Shown here piece after piece: positions 1 to 5,499 of a stretch of 8,601 nt of DNA. Positions within the stretch are counted from its first letter, which is position 1, and each line of letters opens with the position of its first letter. The DNA comes from an uncultured Collinsella sp. (lineage in GTDB: Bacteria > Actinomycetota > Coriobacteriia > Coriobacteriales > Coriobacteriaceae): positions 1 through 8,601 of the forward strand of contig URMR01000077.1 in assembly GCA_900548935.1 (NCBI GenBank). The letters run 5' to 3'. Position numbers and translations under genes: made by a program. The notes below the pieces were generated by a model. That model was not told the DNA's origin. It saw nothing but the letters and a program-made list of their open reading frames with translations, and made no database searches.

Positions 1-620
1 GCGTTCCAGCCCTCAATGCAAAGGGTCAGCCCCATTTGGAACAACGGCGATTCGGCGCTTTTGAGCACATGGCGCCAACCGCGCTCGGTGAGCTCATCGA
101 GCGCGACGGAAACAAAGGGCTGATCGGCAAAAGGACCGTCCAGATAGAGGCGCTTGGCGATCTCGACCTGACCCGCTCCCAGCTCGCCCTCGAGCATAAG
201 GGGCACACCGCGCGCGTAGCTCTCGGCAACCGGTGCAGCCACCGCAGCGGCACCCTCAACGGTGCCGTACGCGCTCGATTCGTAGCGGGCCTCAACTTCG
301 TCGGCGTTGAGCCACTCGATGCCCGCATGCGCCGCGGCGCCGCGCACCTCGCGGACCACGGCGACCCAAAGGCCCCCGCCCTCTTTGTCGGTGGGGCGAA
401 CGGTCAGGCTCAGGCGCGCACCCGCACGTCCCATAACCAGACGCGCGCCGTCTCCTATACGGTCGAAGCGCTCAGCTACAAAAGCCGCCACATCCCGCTC
501 AAGCGACGCGTCATTCATGGTTGAGATCGCGACGTCCCCATGCGCATCGATTGCCAATGCCGAGGCCCCGGCGGCAGCTAGGACATCGGTCAAGATGTTC
601 AGTTTGGCATCGCTATCCAT
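1..620 (-). CDS. Regulator-like protein with degenerate AAA+ (sigma-54-activator-type) domain, 3' end beyond window
   Basis: This reading frame starts at an ATG (618-620, minus) and runs without a stop for 206 codons to the window edge, so the C-terminus is missing. A Shine-Dalgarno AGGGG lies 6 nt upstream (627-631). Residues about 1-95 look like a small sensor fold (a PAS-like start ALAIDAHGDVAIST at 21-34), which is a weak guess. From about residue 140 the pattern matches the start of NtrC-type AAA+ domains: GELGAGQ (145-151) sits where Walker A GxxGxGK is expected, followed by EIAKRLY and QPFVSV, where the family has IA..IH and PFV.VNC. The Walker A lysine is replaced by Gln151, so ATP hydrolysis is doubtful. 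The rest of the AAA+ domain and any DNA-binding domain are outside the window. A transcriptional regulator is likely but unproven. It lies downstream of the YeiH-type gene on the same strand, 266 bp away. Confidence 0.6.
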   Translation of the reverse strand, partial: MDSDAKLNILTDVLAAAGASALAIDAHGDVAISTMNDASLERDVAAFVAERFDRIGDGARLVMGRAGARLSLTVRPTDKEGGGLWVAVVREVRGAAAHAGIEWLNADEVEARYESSAYGTVEGAAAVAAPVAESYARGVPLMLEGELGAGQVEIAKRLYLDGPFADQPFVSVALDELTERGWRHVLKSAESPLFQMGLTLCIEGWN

Positions 621-656
621 GATTTGCCCCTGTCCGCGGCGACGTGCAACCGCCGA

Positions 657-708
657 CGGTCGCACGACCGAGTGTTTCAAAATTGAACGATATTGCTCAT
701 CAAACACT
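657..708. promoter_or_regulatory. Inverted repeats upstream of the AAA+-like gene
   Basis: Three small symmetrical motifs lie 37-88 bp upstream of the start codon at 620. CGGTCG-CA-CGACCG is at 657-670. TTCAA-AA-TTGAA is at 676-687. An outer pair AGTGTTT (671-677) and AAACACT (702-708) encloses the second. They could be operator sites or a leader hairpin for the minus-strand gene. No convincing -35/-10 pair was found beside them, so their role is unassigned. Confidence 0.3.
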
Positions 709-745
709 ATAGGGCAGAAAGCGCCGTCCTGCGAGTATAGGTGTT

Positions 746-834
746 GCCCCGCATCGCCATCCTGGCGGGGCGATAAGAGCTCTTCGGGACTTATAAACCT
801 GCGGACAAGCCATACCCGCAAGAGCTCCTATCGC
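746..834 (-). other. Structured intergenic segment with competing hairpins
   Basis: Between the YeiH-type gene and the AAA+-like gene are two adjoining stems. A 13-bp pair, 770-782 with 822-834 (one mismatch), encloses a smaller stem TGCGG (800-804) with CCGCA (816-820). Beside it GCCCCGC (746-752) pairs with GCGGGGC (765-771). ATCGCC (753-758) could instead pair with GGCGAT (769-774), so the second stem has a mutually exclusive alternative. No T-run follows on either strand, so this is not a canonical intrinsic terminator. It matches no riboswitch consensus I know. It could be the 3' end structure of the exporter mRNA, a 5' leader of the next gene, or a relic of a palindromic repeat. Confidence 0.35.
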
Positions 835-886
835 TCCACCGCGAGGATGCGCTCACCAGCAACCAGCATGCAAATAAGCTGCTTCT

Positions 887-1921
887 CTACCAGATTCCCA
901 GCACGTGCTGCATTCCCAAACTCATGCACGCAATGCCAATCCAGCAGCAAAAACCCAACGCGACAGGCTTTCCGCCCTTTTTGACCAGCTCGACGATATC
1001 GGTATTAAAACCAATAGCCGCCATGGCCATCACAATAAAGAACTTCGACAGCTCCTTGATGGGCGCCGTAAAAGACGCGGGAAGCTGAAGTACCGTGGTG
1101 ATTACGCTCGCCAGCACAAAGAACAGCACGAACATGGGAAACGCGCGTTTAAGCGAGAACGTGCTTTTGGCGTCGCCGCCGGCCTTGCGCGCCAGATGCA
1201 TCTGCCAGCATGCGAGGACCAACGTGATGGGAATGATAGCCAGCGTCCTGGTGAGCTTGACCACCGTGGCGCTCTCGAGCACATTGGCGCCGGGATGCAT
1301 GCTGTCCCAGGCGCTCGCCGCAGCCGTTACGGACGAGGTGTCGTTGATGGCGGTACCGGCAAACAGGCCGAAGCCCTCGTTGGTCAGCCCGAGCATGCCG
1401 CCGAGCGTCGGAAACACGAGCGCCGCGATAACGTTAAACAGGAAGATGACCGAAATAGCCTGGGCAATCTCGCGATCGTCGGCATCGATGACGGGTGCCG
1501 TCGCGGCGATGGCCGAACCGCCGCAAATCGACGAGCCCACGCCCACAAGCGTCGCGATCTTGCCCGGCACGTTCATAACGCGGCAGAGCACGAAGGCGAT
1601 GACAAGCGAGGTCGAAATCGTCGCCACGATAATCGGCAGCGACTGAGCGCCCTTGGACAGAATCTGGGAGAGGTTCATGCCAAAGCCAAGCAGGATAACC
1701 GCGTACTGCAAGACTTTTTTAGACGTATAGGTGACACCAGCAGCGAGCTGTTCGCGACGATTCTTGGGAAAGACGAGCGCCAGGACCATGCCAAAGAGGA
1801 TGGCAAATACCGGACCGCCGACCACCTCAATCTGTTTGCCGAGCAACGTCGCGGGGATGGCGATGACCAGGCAGAACAAGATACCCTTCCAGCGCTCGCG
1901 TACGATATTCGCCAGTTGCAT
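887..1921 (-). CDS. YeiH/UPF0324 family membrane protein, putative sulfate/sulfite-type exporter
   Basis: A 344-residue hydrophobic protein of the length usual for this family, complete from ATG (1919-1921) to TAG (887-889). About ten membrane segments can be seen, from ILFCLVIAIPATLLG (14-28) to the last helix around 320-340. The family signature GVGSSICGGSAIAATAPVI is at 127-145. Other conserved blocks are GTAINDTSSVTAAA (189-202) and VVKLTRTL (220-227). Members are annotated as putative sulfate or sulfite exporters of the cytoplasmic membrane, but the true substrate is largely unproven. AAGGAA (1928-1933) lies 6 nt upstream and fixes the start. The gene is divergent from a GntR/FCD regulator; in many bacteria yeiH homologues sit beside a divergent LysR-type gene instead, so the GntR partner is a variation. 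Family assignment is firm; substrate is open. Confidence 0.93.
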   Translation of the reverse strand: MQLANIVRERWKGILFCLVIAIPATLLGKQIEVVGGPVFAILFGMVLALVFPKNRREQLAAGVTYTSKKVLQYAVILLGFGMNLSQILSKGAQSLPIIVATISTSLVIAFVLCRVMNVPGKIATLVGVGSSICGGSAIAATAPVIDADDREIAQAISVIFLFNVIAALVFPTLGGMLGLTNEGFGLFAGTAINDTSSVTAAASAWDSMHPGANVLESATVVKLTRTLAIIPITLVLACWQMHLARKAGGDAKSTFSLKRAFPMFVLFFVLASVITTVLQLPASFTAPIKELSKFFIVMAMAAIGFNTDIVELVKKGGKPVALGFCCWIGIACMSLGMQHVLGIW

Positions 1922-2114
1922 ATGAGATTCCTTCTTTCTATTTCACGCTTGCGACGGCTTATGATACGGCAACATTGAGCACAGCCCTGCGCAAACACAG
2001 ACTAAGATGCCGCAATAGTTCTTGGGCAACGGCCGAATTACCCACCGCGGAGAGTTGATTCGCGGCATAATTAACAACTGACATATGAGTTTGATAGAAC
2101 AGTTGCGAGGCGCT
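1922..2114. promoter_or_regulatory. Divergent control region between yeiH-like gene and GntR regulator
   Basis: This gap must hold promoters for both divergent genes and probably the operator of the GntR protein. Visible elements are the exporter Shine-Dalgarno AAGGAA (1928-1933, minus), an A/T-rich CATAATTAA at 2066-2074 that could be a -10 for the plus strand, and a short inverted repeat CCGCG (2045-2049) with CGCGG (2061-2065). No good -35 partner was found for either direction, so exact promoters are not assigned. Confidence 0.4.
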
Positions 2115-2816
2115 ATGGAAGAATCGATGCACGTCGGCGAGCAGGAAATGAGTCTACAGGACCAGTCCTATCACACCATTCGACGCAAAATCGTCTACCT
2201 GGACTACAAGCCGGGCGAAAAGCTGGGCGTCAAACAGCTTTGCGATGACCTGGATATGGGGCGCACCCCTGTGCGCGAGGCACTGGTGCGTCTGGCGCAA
2301 GAGGGCCTGGTGCGCACCGTGCCCCAAAGCGGCACCTATGTCTCGCCCATCAACCTCACCTCTGCCGAGAGTGCCTGCTATATTCGCGAACACCTGGAAA
2401 AACAGGTGATTGTGGAGTGCTGCGCCCGTGCCACCTCGGCAGGCATCGAGCAGCTCGACCGCGCCATCGCGCTGCAGGAAAAGGCCATGGCCGAAGAGGA
2501 TCGCATCGGATTCTTTTTAAGCGACAACCTCATGCACCGCATGATTTTTAGCATCGCGTGCCGCAGCACCGTGTGGTCATGGCTCGAAGAGACCAATGCC
2601 GACCTGGAGCGCTTCCGCTGGCTGCGCGCCGCCACGCAGACGCTCGACAATCAGGAGATTGTTAACGAGCACAAGCAAATCCGCCGCGCCATCGCCGGTC
2701 GAGATCCTATCGAGGCGAGCTTTTTGGTCAGCAAGCACCTGCATATGATGTTCCGCAACCAGACCGAGGTCCTGGACCAATATCCCAAGTACTTCGAGAC
2801 CAGCAAGCTCCGCTAA
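2115..2816 (+). CDS. GntR-family transcriptional regulator, FCD (FadR-like) subgroup
   Basis: An N-terminal winged helix-turn-helix is followed by an all-helical FCD ligand domain. The wHTH runs through YHTIRRKIVYLDYKPGEKL, then TPVREALVRLAQEGLV and the wing SGTYVSP. In the FCD domain the putative metal ligands are Asp and His in SDNLMH, His in NEHKQI, and His in KHLH. These proteins are usually repressors that respond to a small carboxylic acid. The frame extends upstream to an ATG at 2085, but that has no Shine-Dalgarno. The ATG at 2115 has GAGG (2107-2110) 4 nt upstream and still leaves about 13 residues before the first wHTH helix, so 2115 is preferred (233 residues); 2148 is a less likely third choice. 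Position next to and divergent from the exporter gene suggests it controls that gene and itself. The ligand is unknown. Confidence 0.9.
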   Translation: MEESMHVGEQEMSLQDQSYHTIRRKIVYLDYKPGEKLGVKQLCDDLDMGRTPVREALVRLAQEGLVRTVPQSGTYVSPINLTSAESACYIREHLEKQVIVECCARATSAGIEQLDRAIALQEKAMAEEDRIGFFLSDNLMHRMIFSIACRSTVWSWLEETNADLERFRWLRAATQTLDNQEIVNEHKQIRRAIAGRDPIEASFLVSKHLHMMFRNQTEVLDQYPKYFETSKLR

Positions 2817-2818
2817 CT

Positions 2819-2858
2819 TGCCAAAAAGGGACAGGTTTATTTTGGCAGGTTTTATCTG
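2819..2858 (+). repeat. Dispersed 40-nt repeat, copy 1
   Basis: It begins 2 nt after the gntR stop codon. The core AGGGACAGGTTTATTTTGG recurs at 5390-5429 (inverted) and 8530-8569. TGCCAAAA (2819-2826) and TTTTGGCA (2840-2847) are perfect inverted arms around a 13-nt loop holding GGGACAGG. A T-rich tail GGTTTTATCTG follows. The hairpin and tail at a gene end could give a weak terminator, but recurrence at unrelated loci points to a small dispersed element. Confidence 0.8.
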
Positions 2859-2869
2859 ATCAAATGCAA

Positions 2870-2903
2870 AAGGCCCGACTCCGCCACAACGGAGCCGGGC
2901 CTT
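2870..2903. terminator. Bidirectional intrinsic terminator between gntR and glmS
   Basis: AAGGCCCG (2870-2877) plus CTCCG (2879-2883) pair with CGGAG (2890-2894) and CGGGCCTT (2896-2903), with one A/C mismatch and a 6-nt loop. On the minus strand the stem runs into TTTTGCATTT, a fair U-tract. On the plus strand the tail is poor. It lies between the convergent ends of the GntR gene and glmS and most likely ends glmS transcription, perhaps serving both. Confidence 0.75.
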
Positions 2904-2961
2904 AGTCGTTATAACGCGACAACAACGGGGCACTCGATGTCAGTCGCCAGCAGCGAGCGAG

Positions 2962-3051
2962 CCGCATTTGCGCCAAGGTGACGTGAAATGAGAGGGCGCT
3001 GACCTTCTGGTCGCGCCCTCGAAATTGAACGTCAGATTGGCGCGAATGCGG
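2962..3051. repeat. 90-nt long imperfect hairpin downstream of glmS
   Basis: Two 23-nt arms, 2962-2984 and 3029-3051, are inverted copies differing at only three positions. Inside them GAGGGCGC (2992-2999) and GACC (3001-3004) pair with GGTC (3009-3012) and GCGCCCTC (3013-3020) around a TTCT loop, with a single bulged T. The result is a long rod with an internal loop on either side of 2985-3028. It has no U-tract. It could be a 3' UTR stabiliser, a processed small RNA, or a palindromic mobile-element remnant. Confidence 0.6.
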
Positions 3052-3070
3052 ACCGCGCAGCGTCGAGCAG

Positions 3071-3096
3071 TTCCGGCGTTTGGCAAAACGCCGGAA
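3071..3096. terminator. Perfect 11-bp hairpin just after glmS stop
   Basis: TTCCGGCGTTT (3071-3081) pairs perfectly with AAACGCCGGAA (3086-3096) around the loop GGCA, starting 6 nt beyond the glmS stop codon. There is no U-run after it in either direction, so it is more likely an mRNA 3'-end stabiliser or pause hairpin than a full terminator. The terminator with a better tail is about 170 bp farther on. Confidence 0.5.
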
Positions 3097-3102
3097 CATC
3101 CG

Positions 3103-4950
3103 CTACTCCACGGTCACGCTCTTAGCGAGGTTTCGAGGCTGGTCGACGTCGCAACCGCGCAGGATGGCAACCTCGCGGGCGAGTAGCTGCAGCGGAACAC
3201 TCGCCGTGATGGGGCTGAACACGTCGCGGACGGCCGGCACGCGAATGATGCAGTCAGCGATCTTGTTGATTTCCTCGTCGCCCTCGGTTGCAACGACGAT
3301 AACCTTGGCGCCGCGCGCCTTGCACTCCATAAGGTTCGACACCGTCTTATCGTACGTTGCGCTCTTGGTGGCCACGGCGATGACAGGGAAGCCCGGATCG
3401 ATCAGCGCGATGGGGCCATGCTTCATCTCGCCGGCGGCATATGCCTCGGCGTGCAGGTAGCTGACCTCCTTGAGCTTGAGCGCGCCCTCGTAGGAAATGG
3501 CGGCGCCCATGCCGCGACCAACGAACAGTGCAGACTGCGCGTCCTTGCAGACAAGCGCGGCCTCGTGCACGGCCTCGGTCTGCGTATCCAGAATCCACTG
3601 AATCTGCTCGGCCGTATCGGAAAGCTCGCGGAACAGCATGCGCGTCTGCTTGGTGGTCAGACGGTACTTCACCTGCGCCAGCAGCAAGGCCAAAAGCGTG
3701 AGGCTCACGACCTGACCGATGAAGCTCTTGGTCGAGGCGACTGCGATCTCCTTGTTGGCCTTGGTGTAGATAACGCCGTCGCTTTCGCGCGCCACAGGGC
3801 TGCCCACCACGTTGGTAATACCAAAGACCTTGGCGCCCTTGATGCGCGCATCGCGAATGGCGGCAAGGGTATCGGCCGTCTCGCCCGACTGGGACACGGC
3901 AACGACGAGCGTCGTCGGCGTGATGATGGGGTTGCGGTAGCGGAACTCGCTGGCAGCCTCGACCTCGGTAGGAATGCGAGCCCAGCCCTCAATAAGGTTC
4001 TTCGCGATGAGGCCGGCGTGATAGCTGGTGCCGCAGGCGATCACGTAGACACGGTCGATGTCGTTGAGCTCCTCGAGGGACAGGCCCAGCTCATCGATGT
4101 CGAGCTCGCCGGCAGGGGTCATGCGGCCCACCAGGGTATCGCGCACGACGCGAGGCTGCTCGTGGATCTCCTTGAGCATAAAGTCGGGATAGCCGCCCTT
4201 TTCGGCCATGTCCAGATCCCAATCGATGTGGGTGATTTTGGGCTCAATCACGTTGCCAGCCTCGTCGGTATACTCGACGCCCGCGGGCGTGAGCTTGGCA
4301 AACTGACCGTCCTCGAGCACCACGACATCGCGGGTGGCATCGATAAGCGCAATCACGTCGGAGGCAACGTAGGAACCGGTCTCGCCCACGCCGACCACAA
4401 TCGGGGAGTCCTTGCGGGCAACGGCGATTACGCCAGGCTCGTCGGCGCACACAGCGGCCAAGCCATAGGCGCCCACCACGTGGGTGCAGGCCTCACGCAC
4501 GGAAGCCATCAGGTCGTGCGTCTCGGCATAGGCCTCTTCGATCAAGTGCGCGAAGACTTCGGTATCGGTCTCGCTCTTAAAGTGATGGCCGCGACCCTCC
4601 AGCTCCTCGCGCAGCTCGGCGAAGTTCTCGATGATGCCGTTGTGGACGATGGCGATACGACCGTCGCAGCTGGTGTGGGGATGAGCGTTGACAACGGAAG
4701 GCTTGCCGTGAGTGGCCCAGCGGGTATGGCCGATACCGCAGGTAGCGTCGCTGTCGATGTTGGCAAGCTCGCTCTCCAGGCCCGCGACCTTGCCCACGCG
4801 GCGGATGACGTCGAGGTGCGCCGCGGCGCCCTCGCCCACCTCGAGCGCGACGCCCGAGGAGTCATAGCCGCGATACTCCATACGCTTAAGGCCCGTGACT
4901 AGGATGTTCTTTGCAATATCAGAGCCGGTGTAGCCGACGATTCCGCACAT
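3103..4950 (-). CDS. glmS: Glutamine--fructose-6-phosphate aminotransferase (isomerizing)
   Basis: GlmS converts fructose-6-phosphate and glutamine to glucosamine-6-phosphate and glutamate, the entry step to UDP-GlcNAc and so to peptidoglycan; it is cytoplasmic and dimeric. The 615-residue length is normal. The start MCGIVGYTG puts the glutaminase nucleophile at Cys2. CGIGHTRWATHG (71-82), NGIIENF (104-110) and the acid near Asp129 complete the N-terminal amidohydrolase site. Two SIS domains follow: VIACGTSYHAG (303-313) with SQSGETADT (353-361), and a second with GRGMGAAISYEGALKLKE (478-495). His511 in GEMKHGP and Lys610 in the C-terminal NLAKSVTVE match isomerase-site residues. AAGGGA (4959-4964) lies 8 nt before the ATG. 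No key residue is missing. No glmS ribozyme was recognised in the short leader. The gene is monocistronic as far as seen, convergent with gntR. Confidence 0.98.
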   Translation of the reverse strand: MCGIVGYTGSDIAKNILVTGLKRMEYRGYDSSGVALEVGEGAAAHLDVIRRVGKVAGLESELANIDSDATCGIGHTRWATHGKPSVVNAHPHTSCDGRIAIVHNGIIENFAELREELEGRGHHFKSETDTEVFAHLIEEAYAETHDLMASVREACTHVVGAYGLAAVCADEPGVIAVARKDSPIVVGVGETGSYVASDVIALIDATRDVVVLEDGQFAKLTPAGVEYTDEAGNVIEPKITHIDWDLDMAEKGGYPDFMLKEIHEQPRVVRDTLVGRMTPAGELDIDELGLSLEELNDIDRVYVIACGTSYHAGLIAKNLIEGWARIPTEVEAASEFRYRNPIITPTTLVVAVSQSGETADTLAAIRDARIKGAKVFGITNVVGSPVARESDGVIYTKANKEIAVASTKSFIGQVVSLTLLALLLAQVKYRLTTKQTRMLFRELSDTAEQIQWILDTQTEAVHEAALVCKDAQSALFVGRGMGAAISYEGALKLKEVSYLHAEAYAAGEMKHGPIALIDPGFPVIAVATKSATYDKTVSNLMECKARGAKVIVVATEGDEEINKIADCIIRVPAVRDVFSPITASVPLQLLAREVAILRGCDVDQPRNLAKSVTVE

Positions 4951-5009
4951 AGGATAAATCCCTTCGTTCGCGTGACTGCAAGACGTCCACGCACAGGGGG
5001 CGCTGAGAC

Positions 5010-5039
5010 GTATAACGTTCGAGTATTGTACTCACGCAA
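5010..5039 (-). promoter_or_regulatory. Candidate glmS promoter
   Basis: On the minus strand TTGCGT (5034-5039) and TTATAC (5010-5015) are 18 nt apart and would start transcription roughly 55 nt upstream of the glmS ATG. TACAAT (5025-5030), inside the palindrome GAGTA-TTG-TACTC (5021-5033), is an alternative -10 that lacks a good -35 and would then need an activator. The choice cannot be made from sequence alone. Confidence 0.4.
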
Positions 5040-5051
5040 GCACAAGCTGAT

Positions 5052-5084
5052 ATACCAGAAGTGGTATCTCAACTTAGATACCAC
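5052..5084. promoter_or_regulatory. Tandem overlapping palindromic operator candidate upstream of glmS
   Basis: Two perfect inverted repeats share a central half-site. ATACCA-gaag-TGGTAT occupies 5052-5067. GTGGTATCT (5061-5069) and AGATACCAC (5076-5084) form the second with a 6-nt spacer. The three half-sites all read TACCA/TGGTA. They sit 102-134 bp upstream of the glmS ATG, just upstream of the candidate promoter, as expected for a regulator controlling amino-sugar synthesis. TGGT/ACCA half-sites are common among GntR-type regulators, but the spacing here is not that of a known dre/NagR site, so the protein is unknown. Confidence 0.5.
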
Positions 5085-5103
5085 CCGATGCACACATGCC
5101 CAA

Positions 5104-5367
5104 ACCACCGCGATTGGGACAGGCGCCTTTATGGTGACTTGGATCGGAGCGGTGACCTGTCCCGGCGAAAGATCTCGATCTGTAACATCTGGGGCTCCGG
5201 AAGCCGGCTTAGTGTTACAGATTGAGACATTACGGTTCAGCCCCTGCACTATGTCTCGATCTGTAACAGGTAGAGCCGGTTTTGCCGTCCAGATGTTACA
5301 GATCGAGACAATTGAAGGCCCGGGCAGCTCAAACCGCCGCGAAGGAGCCTGTCCCCTTCGTGGTGGT
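5104..5367. repeat. About 264-bp composite imperfect palindrome (MITE-like element)
   Basis: Ends 5104-5129 and 5342-5367 are 26-nt inverted repeats with four mismatches, containing GGGACAGGCGCCTT and AAGGAGCCTGTCCC. Moving inward, 5149-5166 and 5318-5337 are related in inverted form. Then 5173-5192 and 5289-5308 are a perfect 20-bp pair, and 5213-5230 and 5251-5268 an 18-bp pair with one mismatch, leaving a central loop of 20 nt. The two inner pairs share the same centre (about 5240). No open frame inside resembles a known protein and no target-site duplication was seen. The element fills most of the 549-bp gap between glmS and lacI. It is probably a non-autonomous palindromic element; a transcribed structured RNA is the alternative. 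Confidence 0.7.
5171..5310. repeat. Four alternating copies of a 17-bp motif TGTCTCGATCTGTAACA
   Basis: Copies lie at 5171-5187 (forward; first two bases differ), 5213-5229 (inverted, one change), 5252-5268 (forward) and 5294-5310 (inverted). Starts are 42, 39 and 42 bp apart and orientation alternates strictly. Neighbours can pair as two hairpins, each with a 25-nt loop, or all four can nest as one long hairpin. Spacers are not alike, so this is not a simple tandem duplication, and alternating orientation rules out an ordinary CRISPR array. Confidence 0.85.
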
Positions 5368-5389
5368 CGCGCTGGCAACGGTGTTTGCC

Positions 5390-5429
5390 CAGATAAAACC
5401 TGTCAAAATAAACCTGTCCCTAATCGGTA
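5390..5429 (-). repeat. Dispersed 40-nt repeat, copy 2 (inverted)
   Basis: The reverse complement carries AGGGACAGGTTTATTTTG, as in copies 1 and 3, with one change in the second arm (TTTTGACAGG for TTTTGGCAGG). The distal arm has diverged. Instead TGTCAAAA (5401-5408) pairs with TTTTGACA (5432-5439) on the other side, and this second arm contains the lacI -35 hexamer. The copy directly follows the large palindrome. Confidence 0.75.
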
Positions 5430-5433
5430 GGTT

Positions 5434-5464
5434 TTGACACCCTGGAAACGGGCGATGCTACAAT
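5434..5464 (+). promoter_or_regulatory. lacI-family gene promoter with extended -10
   Basis: A consensus -35 TTGACA (5434-5439) is separated by 19 nt from TACAAT (5459-5464), which is preceded by TGC, giving an extended -10. The extended -10 offsets the long spacer. Transcription would begin near 5471, about 29 nt before the chosen start codon. An ATG at 5434 in the same frame overlaps the -35 and so cannot be the translation start. Confidence 0.75.
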
Positions 5465-5475
5465 CTGGCTTGTAC

Positions 5476-5489
5476 TTGAAACGCATCAA
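5476..5489. promoter_or_regulatory. LacI-type operator candidate (autoregulation)
   Basis: TTGAAACGCATCAA is symmetric in its outer TTGA/TCAA arms and has a central CG, the layout typical of LacI-family operators. It lies just downstream of the expected transcription start and ends at the Shine-Dalgarno, where a bound repressor would block its own gene. The four inner bases are not symmetric, so strength is uncertain. Confidence 0.45.
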
Positions 5490-5499
5490 AGGGGCCGCT

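Noticed and set aside
36..524. 162-codon plus-strand frame at the left edge
   Set aside because: The opposite strand carries an open frame with a Shine-Dalgarno and an AAA+-like motif; this frame reads as its shadow.
905..1978. Long plus-strand open frame opposite the YeiH-type gene
   Set aside because: The minus-strand frame has clear membrane segments and family motifs; the plus frame is Arg/His/Asp-rich shadow sequence.
2907..2916. CGTTATAACG palindrome as an integron-type attC core
   Set aside because: It is a 10-bp palindrome next to a terminator, with no paired R'/R'' boxes and no integrase.
3418..4902. Long plus-strand open frame of 494 codons opposite glmS
   Set aside because: It is the antisense shadow of a fully conserved glmS; its composition is His/Gly/Asp-rich with no recognisable domain.
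4951..5050. glmS ribozyme in the glmS leader
   Set aside because: An AGCGCC string occurs on the minus strand, but the leader is too short and the conserved ribozyme core and pseudoknot segments are not seen.
5171..5310. CRISPR array
   Set aside because: The four repeats are only 17 bp, alternate in orientation and pair with each other, and no cas gene is in the window.
4972..5430. 152-codon plus-strand frame across the glmS-lacI gap
   Set aside because: It runs through operators and palindromic repeats, has no family resemblance and lacks a convincing Shine-Dalgarno.
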